NCBI GenBank assembly: GCA_963169325.1
Contig: CAUJEY010000329.1
Span: forward strand, 1 to 42,992
Source of the DNA: Bacteroidota bacterium
GTDB taxonomy: Bacteria; Bacteroidota; Bacteroidia; Chitinophagales; Saprospiraceae
Reading direction: 5' to 3'
Length of the DNA stretch: 42,992 bases
In this document: positions 16,701 through 23,584 of the stretch, one piece after another
Layout: every line of letters starts with the position of its first letter
Numbering within the stretch: the stretch's first letter is position 1
The notes under the pieces: model-generated
Database searches by the model: none
What the model was told of the DNA's origin: nothing
Seen by the model: the letters and a program-made list of their open reading frames with translations, nothing else
Program-made: the position numbers and the translations under genes

Positions 16701-19700
16701 TTTTGCCGATGGCGTACCCGTCCGCCTTGCCGCCGGCTACATAGATATTCCCGTCGGGCGCCGCGCGCAGGGCGGCTATGTTGTCCTGTTTGATAATTTC
16801 GCCATAAACTTTGAGGAAGGTATTCGGCTGGCAGGAGTCTGCCGGGCACAACGTCGGATCTATGGCAAAACTATCCAGGTTGTTTTCCCAGTGACAATCC
16901 GGAAAATCTGCGTTTGCTGCCAGCAGGCCCAGGTCGATGGGCGTGGTCGTGCTGGCAGGCACGCCCGCGAAGGCATAAATTTTCGGATACTGCGTGGCCA
17001 CGGCGGGCAGCGATTCAGTGGTTTCGATGCAGCCGCCCGGGCCGGGAGGCTGGTTCACTGTTATGCTCCAAAGCACCGTGGCAGCTTCCGTGAGCGGGTT
17101 TTTGTCATAAAAAACTACCCCGACGGGTGTGGGCGCAGCGACATCGCCGGTGTTGCAGGTTTTGGTTTTGAACTCGTATATGTTGCCGGCGGCACATTGG
17201 ATTTCGGTAACGCCGAACGATATGTCGGGCTTGTCCGCGCAAGAGCAATCTGGGCATAACTTGCGCAGCGGCAACGAGTCCGCCTGAAAAACGGCGTTTG
17301 CCGGCAACGCTGCCGAAGCCGGTGTGTTGGTGCCGATGCCAAACTGCGCGGGCTCCGTGGTCGCCGATAGTGTGCTGCTGCTCACCTGCACGGATTGCAG
17401 CAGGTCGCAGTCGTCGTCCAGCCCAAAATTCAAGTCGGTGCGCAGGAGCACCAGGTCGCTCTCGGTATTCTCCCAGGTATGGTCGAGCATGAGCAGTTGC
17501 AGGGGCAGGCGCAACAGCAGCCCCTGGCGGCTGACAAACCCAACGCTGTTGGGCGAGGTCGGCGCAGCATCCAGCACGGCTGCGCGCAGGACGTTGCCCT
17601 GTAAATCGGTCTTGAGCATACCAAACCTGTTGGTACCCACCATGCGGCCAAAAACGATGTAAGCATTGGGCAGTGCCAGCACCTCTTCGGGCACCATCTC
17701 CATGTCGTATCGTTTTAACCAGACCAGCGAGCCGTCGGGGTTGTGTTTTTGCAGGTAAACAAAAATATTCTCGGTGGGCGTGAGCGGGTTGAGGTGGCCG
17801 CTGCCCGCGATGATAGCAATGTCGCCGTCGAACGCCACGTCGGCCGGCGGCATCCAGCGGGCTGCGCCGGAACTGGTGTCGGGTATCGACAAATAGGCCC
17901 ATTCGGGGAAAAACGTGTTGGGGGATACCCTGGCAAAGAAAGGCAGCGCCTTATCATTAGTCTTCGTGACCCAACTGCCCACCGTGTACAACTTGCCGTT
18001 GTTCAGCACGGTGCTGCTAATCACAATATTATTGTCCTGGCTTTGGTAGCCGACACTGCTGCCTTTGGTGTTGCCGTCGGCCCGGTTGAGGGTAAAAAAT
18101 TGCGTTTGCGCACTCACTCCGCCGCTGCCGACCGTCTGATAATTGGCTTGCAGCACGAAATCGCCGCCGGGGCTTTTTTCCACGATGGCTACTCCCGTGG
18201 GCTTGTCGCTCTGATAGCGTTTGTACCACAGCACCGCACCCGCGACCGGGTCGTAGCGCATGGCGATGGCGCGGCGGTTGGAGGGCGAAGCCCCCTCGGT
18301 GCCGCATACCACGATCATACCGTCGGAGTCTTCGATGATTTGTGCCCATTCGATGGGTTCGTTGGGGTTTATCGGCGGGAAATTGCGCACCCAGATTTGC
18401 TCGCCCTGTGTGGTGATCTTGGCAATCATCGGGTTGTTGCCCTGCTTGCCGGCCACGTACACATTGCCGTCGGCAGAAGCGCACATGCTGAACGCCAGTT
18501 CGCGGCGCTGCGGGGCGCCCAGTTTTTTTACGAATGTGACCGGTGTTTGGCAGTCGCCGCAGAGGTTTTGGGGTACGCTGATACTGTCGAGGTTGTTGAG
18601 GTAGTTGCATTCCGCTTGGTTGGGCGGGTAGGGAAAACCGCTGATCGGGATGGGCGTCGTCACGGTATAGTTGGCGCCGATGAGAGCGTACAGGCGGGTA
18701 AAGGTATCCAGCTCGAAGGGCATCAGCAAATCCACGTCAGAACCGAAACTCCCCCAGCTGATACATTCGCCGGGCAGGATAGGCAGGCCGCCGCCGATTG
18801 AGCCGGTTATAAATTTAGCCGGGCTGGTGAGCGGATTTTGGTCGTACAAAAAGAAGGTGGAGGGCCCGTCGTAGGGCTGCCCCCCTACATTGCACACGGT
18901 AAAGTGCAGGCGCGAGTTGCCGTCCGTGCAGGTGATCGAGTCGAGCTTGACGCTCAGGTCGGGCAAGGTGGGGCAGGTACCCGTGGCGCCGCATTTTTTT
19001 TCAAAAGCCAGATCGGGTGTGGTTTGCGAAATGGTAGCCGCCGTCAGAGAGGCCGTGCCGGCGGTCACGGTTGGTACGAAAGATTGGGATACTGCGGAAT
19101 CCCAGTCGGAAAAGGTAACGGGCGTCTTTCGGACAAAATCGCAGGAATCGACCAGCAAACTATTCAGATCGGCCTTCACCAGGATGCCCTGCGTTTGTCC
19201 TAAATTGTTTTCGGTGAGGGCTGTAAAGAACAGCGCATTGCCGAGGCGCAGGATTTTGGAACGGGCAGGGATCTCCGGGAACTCGTCGTTCAGGCCGAAG
19301 TCAATGATTACCGCCGTGGCTGCGTTGCCCTCTTTGTCTGTTTTGAGCAAAAACAAGCGGCTCGTGTCCGCCCGGACATCGTGCCCATAGAGCAGGTAGC
19401 CGTCGGGCAAGTTGATGATTTCTTCGGCGAACTCGTGCGCAAAAGCGGGCAGTTTGTACTGCCGCACCCAGAGCAAATTGCCGTCCAGGTCGTTTTTTTG
19501 GAGATAAACTTCCGATTTGACCAAATCCGGCGATGAATGGTCGCCACTGAATGTGGACACGATCGTTTCGTTGTCTATGATCAGGTCGCGGCCATGGAAT
19601 TGCCCGGACGAACTGGTCAGTAACGGCCCGGTCCTGGTCCAGACCGGCTCGAGGGTAGCGGTGTCTATTTTGCAGACCGCATTGCGCATCCGGGCCGGCG

Positions 19701-20334
19701 GGTAGAATTCCGTGCCGGTAAACCGCCCACAGGTATACATCGCGCCGTTGTGGTACAAGGCCTGGACGATATTGTCTGCCGGACCGATGCCAAAGCGTTT
19801 GGCCTTTCCGGTCACGATTTGCCCGGTCGTTCGGCTGAGTTGCAGCAATTCGGCATCGTCGCCGGCAGTGTTGTGGGGGTTGCCGTACAACACATAATCG
19901 CCTTCGGGGCCCAGTTGGGTGATTCCGTACAAGTAATTGAGACTACCGCTGCGCACGACGTGCGCCCACAGTGTTTGGCGCGTAGCCGGGTTGTACCGGA
20001 ACACGAACCCGCGCCCAAGGTTGTCGCCCTCGAAGTTGCCACAGCCTACGAGGCTGCCGTCGAGGTCCTCGAACAGGTCGGTGAGGTGCTCTCCATCGAG
20101 GGCTAAGCCTTCGAAGCCGATGCTGTGCTTCTCAAGGATTTTACCCTCGGGGTTGAGTTTGACGAGCAGGACACGCTCGTCTTTTTGGCCGCCGAGCCAG
20201 AGGTTGCCGCCGGCGGCGGGCGCGATTACACTGCCGCGCCCGGCATCGAAAGTGCTGAAAAAGGTACTGGACTGTTGTGCGGACAGGGCAGCCGAAAGCA
20301 CGGCTGCCAGGGCGAACAGGAAGACGGATCGCAT
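13762..20334 (-). CDS. Giant three-module propeller/CARDB surface protein with T9SS type A sorting domain
   Basis: A 2190-residue secreted protein. A signal peptide spans about 1-20 (ending LSAQQ). Three repeats of the same pair follow: a WD/PQQ-like beta-propeller region (about 23-450, 593-1025, 1168-1595), with strands such as DGNIYVAGGKADGYAIGKM and ending LLKTDLN.GL..DC, then a Cys-containing CARDB-like domain (about 453-590, 1030-1165, 1603-1735) marked by DISF.I..I.C and the phrase CNTG followed by YD.NPLT. Then come a PKD/Ig-like domain (from about 1738, LGPDRILCAGQSVLLNAGTG), a HYR-like domain (about 1860-1945) and a DUF11-like segment. A C-terminal type A sorting domain (about 2105-2190; LLLRPNPTSGLLLIDL, GLANGLYYL) should send it through T9SS to the cell surface. 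The role is unknown; adhesion or matrix binding is plausible. It is convergent with the CHAT operon. Confidence 0.88.
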   Translation of the reverse strand: MRSVFLFALAAVLSAALSAQQSSTFFSTFDAGRGSVIAPAAGGNLWLGGQKDERVLLVKLNPEGKILEKHSIGFEGLALDGEHLTDLFEDLDGSLVGCGNFEGDNLGRGFVFRYNPATRQTLWAHVVRSGSLNYLYGITQLGPEGDYVLYGNPHNTAGDDAELLQLSRTTGQIVTGKAKRFGIGPADNIVQALYHNGAMYTCGRFTGTEFYPPARMRNAVCKIDTATLEPVWTRTGPLLTSSSGQFHGRDLIIDNETIVSTFSGDHSSPDLVKSEVYLQKNDLDGNLLWVRQYKLPAFAHEFAEEIINLPDGYLLYGHDVRADTSRLFLLKTDKEGNAATAVIIDFGLNDEFPEIPARSKILRLGNALFFTALTENNLGQTQGILVKADLNSLLVDSCDFVRKTPVTFSDWDSAVSQSFVPTVTAGTASLTAATISQTTPDLAFEKKCGATGTCPTLPDLSVKLDSITCTDGNSRLHFTVCNVGGQPYDGPSTFFLYDQNPLTSPAKFITGSIGGGLPILPGECISWGSFGSDVDLLMPFELDTFTRLYALIGANYTVTTPIPISGFPYPPNQAECNYLNNLDSISVPQNLCGDCQTPVTFVKKLGAPQRRELAFSMCASADGNVYVAGKQGNNPMIAKITTQGEQIWVRNFPPINPNEPIEWAQIIEDSDGMIVVCGTEGASPSNRRAIAMRYDPVAGAVLWYKRYQSDKPTGVAIVEKSPGGDFVLQANYQTVGSGGVSAQTQFFTLNRADGNTKGSSVGYQSQDNNIVISSTVLNNGKLYTVGSWVTKTNDKALPFFARVSPNTFFPEWAYLSIPDTSSGAARWMPPADVAFDGDIAIIAGSGHLNPLTPTENIFVYLQKHNPDGSLVWLKRYDMEMVPEEVLALPNAYIVFGRMVGTNRFGMLKTDLQGNVLRAAVLDAAPTSPNSVGFVSRQGLLLRLPLQLLMLDHTWENTESDLVLLRTDLNFGLDDDCDLLQSVQVSSSTLSATTEPAQFGIGTNTPASAALPANAVFQADSLPLRKLCPDCSCADKPDISFGVTEIQCAAGNIYEFKTKTCNTGDVAAPTPVGVVFYDKNPLTEAATVLWSITVNQPPGPGGCIETTESLPAVATQYPKIYAFAGVPASTTTPIDLGLLAANADFPDCHWENNLDSFAIDPTLCPADSCQPNTFLKVYGEIIKQDNIAALRAAPDGNIYVAGGKADGYAIGKMTPTGNMLWLHNITGTIQDRIFVTEIIVDSEGMIVGSAHRNSSTGVETVAFRYNPATNQILWEQRFGVNNPIEGGILEKKPGGNYLIYHSPDYNALGYKSVEILELNRTTGQIVPAFAKRYAQQDIQVFAGMVQHDDALYATGYTDSLLPTNQRVRRITLTKLDANTGNVLWTRLGLTPWSQTSYFRGIDLIVDDNSLIVLSHGIETSNTPTGSGKVVPVYLHKTTLDGDLLWAKKYLLTEVPREVVAVPDGYVIFCGNNKRHFLKTDKEGDLLFAKALNTPDYFSAGYEDLQKNQIERVGSYLYITDFSAKGNTAGQFTTVLKTDLNLGLEFDCGLELLAVSDTAMTNPVLFAAQQTATTSPATAQAVTLTNAPGSIAVHSACPFCPDPPCSDKPDISFRIESVGCDSAAFVAYRLCNTGKQPFTGTLQVGVYDSNPMTGAATQLDLFLLPTLNLAPDSCQTGTLPNLSFWGNYNKVYTLAGIKSGQTAPVNLAGFPYNGIAECDYTNNFDSLAFQYPPAPQKPDLGPDRILCAGQSVLLNAGTGFVAYKWSNGPTTQTVAANSTGIIRVEATDACGRILRDTVSVTVLPPVVPTTVTIQFYPGDTVILAGIPYFQPDTITQTLTTGNSCDSVVTYILQRLITNLDLACPPALTVTVPANASSAPVAYPLPAAATDCPDPGIALTRLQGPPPGGQFPLGNTLVCHEAANQCGIRDTCCFTVTVQKAAVDETACDVKTPVGSCIKYEILSIRLDSLGRPRYRFRLTNTCASPLRYACFQLPDGITAKAPVEGSTYTAVSGNTYLVRNPNAAPFHSVRFKSTSGALNNGKSDVFEYTLPKQAQPLFILVSVKLEDGSTYDAHLNTFACPVQPYVASAQEPAGAAQNRGATTAGPALLLRPNPTSGLLLIDLQTAEPDSGQPVQISVLNALGQLVLEGRFVAENNRISLLLPEGLANGLYYLTAQSAAGGMQPAARFVLER

Positions 20335-20744
20335 GGAGTGCGGTTTTTGAAAGTTAAGGAATGTGCTAAGCGATTAAAAATGACAGGAACAGTTTTACTG
20401 AACACAAATTATGTGCCTCGTTCGGTGCTTTTTTCACCTAAATCGCTTTTTGTAAAACCGATGACAACGCGAACATTGTTTTTTGGCAAACAAGTCTATT
20501 TGGAGGAGCTCCAGTTGACTTTTGAATAGATGTTTTGCTGTCACAGCTTGATCGGGTAGTCAATGCAGCAAAAAAAATTTAAAAAATCCGTCCTATCCAC
20601 TTACCTCTTTCCTTCAGGCTGCAATACAGGATTGAACGGTCGTTGTTCGGTCCCGTTCCTTCCTTGGGGGGCTTTGCCAGCAACAGACTGATAACCTAAA
20701 TAGGATCTCCGAATAAATACTTGAATTTTAAAACCGCGTAAACT
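20335..20744. other. Intergenic region, 410 nt, no supported gene
   Basis: This AT-rich region separates two divergent genes. On the minus strand TAACTTTC (20349-20356), about 15 nt before the giant-protein ATG, is one base off the -7 consensus. A short TTGTTT/AAACAA inverted repeat lies near 20476-20493. I see no coding potential or RNA gene. Confidence 0.4.
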
Positions 20745-21248
20745 ATGCCAAGCAAATTTTTTTCCGCAACCCTGTTGTCCTTTGCAACCGCTTCCCTCTT
20801 CGCACAAGCCCCGGGCCACATGCAATCCGTTCAGGCAGGGCACGCTGACATCGCCAACTTAACCGGCAGCTTGACCCAAAATGCGCTCTTCACTCTTTTG
20901 GGCGCCATTGCATTGGTGGGCATGATTTGGATCGGTTATATTATAAAAGCCTGCGCCTGCTTGAACCAACCACAAGTAAAGGCCCGCAAGTCCGTCATCA
21001 ATCTGCTGCTATTGGCGGCCGTACTGAGTTCTTTTTGCAGCAGTTGCTCCATAGAGCAACGGGCGATGGCAGCGCGGTATCGCGCTTCGGAGGCGGCAGA
21101 AAATGGCACTTGCCTGATGCATCATCATTACAACAATCAGGCAGATGCCGCTTTTCACAACCGCTATCCCTACAGTGGCTATTCCAATGGGCAGGGTCCT
21201 GCCTTTTGCAAACATTGCGGTCAAAGGATTTTTAATAGCAAACATTGA
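20745..21248 (+). CDS. Small Cys/His-rich membrane protein with C-terminal CXXC knuckle
   Basis: A 167-residue protein of unknown function. Residues 1-21 look like a signal peptide (ending LFAQ). Helix 1 spans about 47-67 (LFTLLGAIALVGMIWIGYII), followed by a Cys-X-Cys (70, 72) and a basic loop, then helix 2 at about 84-97 (INLLLLAAVLSSF) and a CSSC (98-101). The remaining tail contains a HHH cluster (about 125) and ends with CKHCGQRIF, half of a zinc-ribbon. Three paired cysteine sites suggest metal binding or disulfide chemistry. The next gene (DUF4440) starts 48 nt later and may be co-transcribed. I do not recognise a family. Confidence 0.6.
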   Translation: MPSKFFSATLLSFATASLFAQAPGHMQSVQAGHADIANLTGSLTQNALFTLLGAIALVGMIWIGYIIKACACLNQPQVKARKSVINLLLLAAVLSSFCSSCSIEQRAMAARYRASEAAENGTCLMHHHYNNQADAAFHNRYPYSGYSNGQGPAFCKHCGQRIFNSKH

Positions 21249-21296
21249 GCATCGGACCATCTCATTTTCCTATTTCAATCAAACTAATTTCATCGT

Positions 21297-22133
21297 ATGA
21301 AAAATTTATTTTTTATCGCCGCCCTGCTCTTCCTCGCCGGCAGCAGTTTGCAAGCCCAATCTGTCAACGACGAACTTGAGCTGCAAGCCTTCACCCGTCG
21401 TTTCATGGCCGCCTACAACGCACAAGACCACGCCGCCATCGGGAAAATGTACACCGATGATGCCATGCGTATTGACCAAGCGGGCAAGCAAATAGAAGGG
21501 GCGGAAAAAATCGCCTCTTTTTTTGCGGAGCAATTCCGGAACAACAACGCCACCTTGCTGCTCAAGCATACGGGCATCAGCTGGTCGGATGCCGAGCACG
21601 CCTGGGTAGCCAAAGGTAACTACGAGGTGTATGGCAAAACCATTGTGTATGACATAGCCATTGACATCACTGGCAGCTATGCCAATGCGATGCAAAAAAA
21701 GAATGGTGAGTGGAAAATAGCCAAATCATGGCTCACCCCACCTGATATGTCGAAAATCAAGGACGAAATACAAGCATTGAATACGGCTTGGGCCAATGCC
21801 GCCAATGCCAAGGATGCCGCTACTATCTTAGATTTATATGCCGACGATGCCATTAGTATGCCCGATGATGCACCGGCACTCGTGGGCAAATCTGCCATCC
21901 AAAAGGACATGGAAGCTGATTTTGCGAGCAGCAGAATCCGCAAAACCGTCACGTATGAAACAGTGGAGGTGTTCGGCGACGAAAAGAGGGTGACGGAAAC
22001 CGGAACCGTGATTGCTAAAGACGCCACCGGGAAAGTAGCCTACACGGAGAAATACATGACGCTTTGGGAAAAGCGCAACGGCAGGTGGCAGGTCATCCGG
22101 GATATTTACAACCATGATTCGAAGGTGAGATAA
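21297..22133 (+). CDS. Exported protein with two tandem DUF4440/NTF2-like domains
   Basis: A 278-residue protein with a signal peptide (1-20, ending LQAQ) and two SnoaL/DUF4440-type NTF2-fold domains, at about 22-150 and 154-275. Each opens with the same pattern: AFTRRFMAAYNAQDHAAIGKMYTDDA in the first, LNTAWANAANAKDAATILDLYADDA in the second. Each ends with a strand of the type NGEWKIAKSW or NGRWQVIRDIYN. The second is closer to the DUF4440 consensus (LWEKRNGRWQVI.D). Such domains bind small molecules or act as steroid-isomerase-like enzymes; no specific activity can be assigned. A decayed copy of its central part lies at 22757-22885. Confidence 0.85.
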   Translation: MKNLFFIAALLFLAGSSLQAQSVNDELELQAFTRRFMAAYNAQDHAAIGKMYTDDAMRIDQAGKQIEGAEKIASFFAEQFRNNNATLLLKHTGISWSDAEHAWVAKGNYEVYGKTIVYDIAIDITGSYANAMQKKNGEWKIAKSWLTPPDMSKIKDEIQALNTAWANAANAKDAATILDLYADDAISMPDDAPALVGKSAIQKDMEADFASSRIRKTVTYETVEVFGDEKRVTETGTVIAKDATGKVAYTEKYMTLWEKRNGRWQVIRDIYNHDSKVR

Positions 22134-22218
22134 TGGGTTGAATGTCGACCTGGCTTGCAGTCACGCCGACAATTCACCTGCAAAAGACTCAAAATCAACT
22201 CAAATTAAAGAAACTATC

Positions 22219-22737
22219 ATGTCAACTCAAGAAGTATTAAAGCCCACCAACAGCACCGGGCGGATTGCCGCCATGCACATCACCCGCGGCATCGCCCTCT
22301 GCCTTGCCCTCGCCTTTTGCTACGCTCTTTCCGCCCAAACTACCGCCACCTGGCAAGGTGGAAAACCGGGCCGCACCACCGATTGGAGCTGCCCCGCCAA
22401 CTGGAGCGGAGGCCATGTGCCCGACGAGTTCACACAGGTCATCATCCCGTCAGGCAAGCAGTTTTACCCTGTTATCAAATGCGCTGCGACGCCCATCGAC
22501 GCCCTGCTGATCGAAAGCGGCAGTACGCTCGCCATACATGCGGGTGCAAGCCTCGTCATCCTCGGCGAAACCGGCCGCTTCGAAGGCTTTACCGTCCTGG
22601 GTCAAATCAGGAACGACGGCACACTCGATATCGGGGAGGCCGTCAATATAAGCACAGCATTCCTGAAGCAGGTGCAGGGCAATGGCATCGTCATCAGCCC
22701 AACAGTAGGCATGGATACGCTGGCGAGGCGGCGTTGA
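22219..22737 (+). CDS. Short secreted protein resembling the N-terminus of larger surface proteins
   Basis: A 172-residue protein. A hydrophobic export segment (ITRGIALCLALAFCYALSAQ) lies at about 19-38, making either the ATG at 22219 or the one at 22273 possible. The mature part starts ATWQGGKPGRTTDWSCPANW and continues with VPDEFTQVIIPSGKQF and then beta-helix-like strands (LLIESGSTLAIHAGASL, LGQIRNDGTLDIG). This is the usual opening of long Bacteroidota cell-surface proteins, but here it stops at 172 residues without a sorting domain. It may be a truncated larger gene: the DNA just after the stop is a relic of the neighbouring DUF4440 gene, so a deletion may have joined the two. Confidence 0.6.
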   Translation: MSTQEVLKPTNSTGRIAAMHITRGIALCLALAFCYALSAQTTATWQGGKPGRTTDWSCPANWSGGHVPDEFTQVIIPSGKQFYPVIKCAATPIDALLIESGSTLAIHAGASLVILGETGRFEGFTVLGQIRNDGTLDIGEAVNISTAFLKQVQGNGIVISPTVGMDTLARRR

Positions 22738-22756
22738 AGGGTCAATGGACAGGTCC

Positions 22757-22885
22757 GTATGGCATATTGTGTATGACATCGCCAACGCTATCACCGGCAG
22801 CCATGCCAATGCAAAAAAAGATGGTGAGTGGAAAATAGCCAATTAATGGATCAACCCGCCCAATATGAAGGCAACTCCGAAATAC
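22757..22885 (+). pseudogene. Relic of the central part of the upstream DUF4440 gene
   Basis: The DNA aligns with 21624-21765 of the intact gene. A frame here reads IVYDIANAITGSHANAKKDG followed by EWKIAN, stop, WINPPNM, against IVYDIAIDITGSYANAMQKKNG, EWKIAKSWLTPPDM in the gene. A 4-nt deletion after TATGGC, a 6-nt loss in the Lys run and an in-frame TAA show decay. Nothing of the gene's 5' or 3' part is seen nearby. Confidence 0.85.
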
Positions 22886-22899
22886 AGGGTGGCGAGCTG

Positions 22900-23490
22900 T
22901 CAATCCAAAAACACCTCTGTCACATCTACCGCCAAATTGGGGATGATGGGCGTAGTGACGATATCGCCCTCCACTTTGGGTTGGAGGCCGATGTAAATCC
23001 CCTGTTCGTTGAGTTTCCAGACTTGAATGGTTTTTTCGATGGGTGAAACGATCCAATATTCGAGCACCCCGGCCTCTTGGTAAAGTTCAAACTTGTCTTT
23101 CATCTCCGTGCGGCTGTTTCCCGGCGAAAGGATTTCGATGATGAGGTCGGGCGCGCCGTTGCACCCCCGGTCATCCAATTTGGAAAGATCGCAGATGACG
23201 CAGAGATCGGGTTGGACCACCGTTTTTACTTCTTTGTCATTGCGCATTCTGGTGAGGCGGACATCAAAAGGGGCATCGTATAATTCGCATGGACTTTTTA
23301 ACAAGGCCGTCATTATGACATATTGTAGTCTTCGACTAATTACCTGATGCCTGCGATTAGGCGCAGCCATCTGCCGGACTTTACCGCGCAGCAATTCTAC
23401 CCGCTCACTAAACTGCCAAAGCAGATAGTCGGCGTAGGTGTAGGTGCCATTAGGATCAAGTTGATCGAGCGAAGTAATGACCATATGCAA
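22900..23490 (-). CDS. Uma2 family (DUF820) putative restriction-like endonuclease
   Basis: A 196-residue protein of the Uma2/DUF820 PD-(D/E)XK fold. Core motifs: an N-terminal Tyr-rich helix (YTYADYLLWQ) with ERVELLRGKV, then YDAPFDVRL, VVQPDLCVICD (the PD), DLIIEILSPGNSRTEMKDKFELYQEAGVLEYWIV (the EXK-like core with Glu, Lys and Tyr-Trp), and a C-terminal IPNLAVDVTEVF. The length is typical. These proteins are common in Cyanobacteria and multicellular Bacteroidota in many copies; their biological target is unsettled. The start is the ATG at 23490 or, two codons later, 23484. It stands alone on the minus strand, with its 3' end against the DUF4440 relic. Confidence 0.9.
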   Translation of the reverse strand: MHMVITSLDQLDPNGTYTYADYLLWQFSERVELLRGKVRQMAAPNRRHQVISRRLQYVIMTALLKSPCELYDAPFDVRLTRMRNDKEVKTVVQPDLCVICDLSKLDDRGCNGAPDLIIEILSPGNSRTEMKDKFELYQEAGVLEYWIVSPIEKTIQVWKLNEQGIYIGLQPKVEGDIVTTPIIPNLAVDVTEVFLD

Positions 23491-23584
23491 CGAAATCGAT
23501 GTTTCAGGCGCAAAGATACAGGATTTCAGGGAACTTCAGGTGCAAGTTCTTCAAACTACACATCATACTAGAATCTAACATTCA

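Noticed and set aside
16297-17259. Plus-strand open frames inside the giant T9SS protein gene
   Set aside because: All are antisense to a continuous 2190-codon frame with signal peptide and sorting domain.
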